Positions 6,648 to 8,191 of a stretch of DNA of 8,191 nt are shown here, piece by piece. The notes beneath the pieces are model-generated. The model ran no database searches and was not told the origin of the DNA. It worked only from the letters and a program-made list of their open reading frames with translations. The stretch spans positions 1-8,191 of the forward strand of contig CAJTUG010000061.1 in the NCBI GenBank assembly GCA_910579605.1, read 5' to 3'. This DNA comes from an uncultured Muribaculaceae bacterium. GTDB taxonomy: Bacteria; Bacteroidota; Bacteroidia; Bacteroidales; Muribaculaceae. Position 1 is the first letter of the stretch, and every line of letters starts with the position of its first letter. A program made the translations under genes and the position numbers.

Positions 6648-7723
6648 TTAACTTTGAATTTATAAACAAGCGGTAATGCAGTAGTTGATACATAAAACAG
6701 ATACTCACCTGGACGCAGATTGCTGGTATCTATTGAAATCCCTTCTGCTGGCATGTCTCCCGACCTATAGACAATTCCTGTTATGTCGCAAAGTAAAAAC
6801 GACTGATATACAGCATTCTCTAAGCAAGGACTTACGCTCAATATATTGATTTCCTGATTGTATTTAATACCATTACTGCCGAATGAGCCATTTGAATCAT
6901 CCATCGAGATCCCATGATGAGAAAAATGCCGTCTTGCTAAAATCTGTTGTTGCCGTATGGCAGTATTGACCGGATCATTTTCAATTGATTCCACCTGCAT
7001 TTTCGGATCTGTCATATACCAAGTTGAAACAGCGTCCAATGTATCGGCGTATTCAGACAGCATGACACCGTCCTCGTGTATCAACAATGGATATCTGTAG
7101 CCCGGAGCATACCATTTCCGTATAACAGATTTAAAGACTGCCTGGTATTCTTGGTCAAATACGAAATTTTCGATTATATTATATTGGCAGCATTCTATAT
7201 TCGGCAAGGTATCTCCATCGGCAGAAATAAAAGTCAAATCTTTTATCAAAGATGCGCTTTGCCGCCCACTGGTCTTAAACGAACCAATATTGTCCCAATG
7301 GCCTTGCGAACAGAATTCACAAATCTTCGTCATGTTCGTGTACCCGTATACAGGAGCATAATCGTAACTGCGGAAATATCCAGGTGAGGTTTTACTAATC
7401 TGCCGTATTGTATCTTCTGATTGTACGAGTGCGAAAACATCTCGTCCCAATGTCATTATATGTGTTGAAACAGAATCTGCAGCAGACGGTGGCCATATCT
7501 TTAAATCGCCGAACCGTTCAAGCTCAATATCAGATAAATCTGGATTTAAGCTAAGCGAATCAAGAAAAGCCGGTTTATGCGTCAGTCTAAAGACTGCTAT
7601 ATTATCTCCTACCCGAGGCAATGTCAAATCGGGAGCTATAGCTACTATGTCTAGTGCAGCTAATATACCTAATGTTATAAATATACATTTAGCTATCTTA
7701 ATTATTTTCATAGTGATAGTCAT
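6644..7723 (-). CDS. Exported RHS-cassette accessory protein with T9SS-like C-terminal domain
   Basis: The 359-residue product has a hydrophobic signal segment (about 10-30, ending IVAIA) and no lipobox. The body holds PRVGDNIAVFRL near the N-terminus, a DGDTLPNI element (about 169-176) and KWYAPGYRYPLL (about 203-214). From memory these elements occur in Bacteroidetes proteins sitting beside RHS/YD-repeat genes, but I cannot assign a family name. Residues ~288-359 (EINILSVSP, LLCDITGIVYRSG, ISIDTSNLRPGEYLFYVS, KFKVK) resemble a divergent type A T9SS sorting domain, suggesting outer-membrane passage and surface anchoring or release. The ATG at 7723 overlaps the upstream gene by 26 nt. An in-frame ATG at 7711 (MKIIKIAK) would overlap by 14 nt and gives a more usual signal peptide; I cannot decide between them. 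The TGA stop overlaps the RHS start as ATGA, implying tight translational coupling. It may help export or display the RHS toxin. Confidence 0.88.
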   Translation of the reverse strand: MTITMKIIKIAKCIFITLGILAALDIVAIAPDLTLPRVGDNIAVFRLTHKPAFLDSLSLNPDLSDIELERFGDLKIWPPSAADSVSTHIMTLGRDVFALVQSEDTIRQISKTSPGYFRSYDYAPVYGYTNMTKICEFCSQGHWDNIGSFKTSGRQSASLIKDLTFISADGDTLPNIECCQYNIIENFVFDQEYQAVFKSVIRKWYAPGYRYPLLIHEDGVMLSEYADTLDAVSTWYMTDPKMQVESIENDPVNTAIRQQQILARRHFSHHGISMDDSNGSFGSNGIKYNQEINILSVSPCLENAVYQSFLLCDITGIVYRSGDMPAEGISIDTSNLRPGEYLFYVSTTALPLVYKFKVK

Positions 7724-8191
7724 ATTTATTGATTAAGTAATTGTTAAAGTCACGAACCTCAACAAGCCGTCCCCTGGAATCGTAGGAATAACTTGAAGAA
7801 ATTCCTCTGGGATTGGTTATCTTCGCCACCCCAAAAAGCCAATGATAACTTATTGCAGAAATGGCACTATTGGGCAACTTACCGACAATCGATTTTGCAA
7901 CCGAATCTATTTTAGCCTCGGAATAAACCTTATTACCTTCAATTTCATCTTTTGTCATGCCTGAAGACATTGCTGCTGCAGCTAATGAAGTATAATCTGT
8001 GTCGGTAGCTTCAATTATGGGATAAAGACCATTATATCCCCAAATATAAGAAGCCAACGGGCTACCTTTATAGGATATTTGTATAAGATTACCCCTGCTA
8101 TTGTATTGGTATTCATAAGTGGGTTTATTTATGAGTTTGATTTGTGCAGAGGTTGTCTGTTGGTCTGATGATAGTATCGTATTTGCCTGAG
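7698..8191 (-). CDS. YD/RHS-repeat protein, C-terminal 163 residues, runs off the window
   Basis: The minus-strand frame is open from the right edge to a TAA at 7700-7698. Visible elements are YEYQYNSRGNLIQI (a YD-type repeat) and SYIWGYNGLYPIIEA. An alanine-rich, probably helical stretch follows (DYTSLAAAAMSSGMT), then KITNPRGISSSYSYDSRGRLVEVRD and the ending INKYDYHYENN. The WGYNGxYPI element and the PRG...YSYDSRGRLVEVRD ending are typical of long Bacteroidetes YD-repeat proteins that end without a toxin domain. That fits here: no RHS core or toxin follows, and the reading frame stops cleanly. It overlaps the start of the accessory gene by 26 or 14 nt, so it is probably the first or second gene of the same operon. 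Its N-terminus, full length and any upstream promoter lie outside the window. Confidence 0.88.
   Translation of the reverse strand, partial: QANTILSSDQQTTSAQIKLINKPTYEYQYNSRGNLIQISYKGSPLASYIWGYNGLYPIIEATDTDYTSLAAAAMSSGMTKDEIEGNKVYSEAKIDSVAKSIVGKLPNSAISAISYHWLFGVAKITNPRGISSSYSYDSRGRLVEVRDFNNYLINKYDYHYENN

Noticed and set aside
1..8191. CRISPR arrays, tRNA genes, insertion sequences, att sites
   Set aside because: No regularly spaced repeats, cloverleaf-like sequences, transposase or integrase motifs, or flanking terminal repeats were found on either strand.

Overview
The window looks like chromosomal DNA of a Bacteroidales bacterium, possibly a gut Muribaculaceae or Prevotella relative (the family-level guess is weak). 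Three things point there. The rpsL promoter has the Bacteroidota form TTTG / TAnnTTTG instead of TTGACA/TATAAT. Start codons are preceded by A-rich stretches without Shine-Dalgarno motifs. The RHS proteins carry Bacteroidetes-type elements: a QNYV...YYDGLGR N-terminal domain, an SISPW-C-SDPLN core ending, and a type IX secretion (T9SS)-like C-terminal domain on a partner protein. All supported genes lie on the minus strand, so the text below reads from high to low coordinates.

Region 1 (8191 to 2377) is a co-directional cassette that looks like a polymorphic-toxin operon. It starts with the C-terminal end of a YD/RHS-repeat protein that runs off the window. Next come an exported ~359-residue protein ending in a T9SS-like sorting domain, a 1091-residue Sec-exported RHS protein, a 119-residue three-helix membrane protein and a 185-residue exported protein with a C-terminal bacterial SH3 domain. 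The first four genes overlap by 26 (or 14), 4 and 8 nt, and the last follows after an 85-nt gap. The RHS protein ends in a ~195-residue variable domain with a His...NNC arrangement, like permuted papain/NlpC-type enzymes. Base composition falls sharply at the core/variable-domain junction near 3966, as expected for an exchangeable toxin tip and immunity module. The membrane protein is the best immunity candidate, and the SH3 protein is a second candidate or an accessory.

Region 2 (2376 to 1) is the str operon: a clear promoter, a ~155-nt structured leader, rpsL (S12), a 187-nt intercistronic region with two mutually exclusive hairpins, rpsG (S7), and the first 350 codons of fusA (EF-G), which continues off the left edge. 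In E. coli this intercistronic region is the S7 autoregulatory site, so the hairpins here deserve attention.

No tRNA, rRNA, CRISPR array, insertion sequence or convincing intrinsic terminator was seen. No gene-free stretch exceeds 300 bases; the longest, 2141-2376, holds the rpsL promoter and leader.
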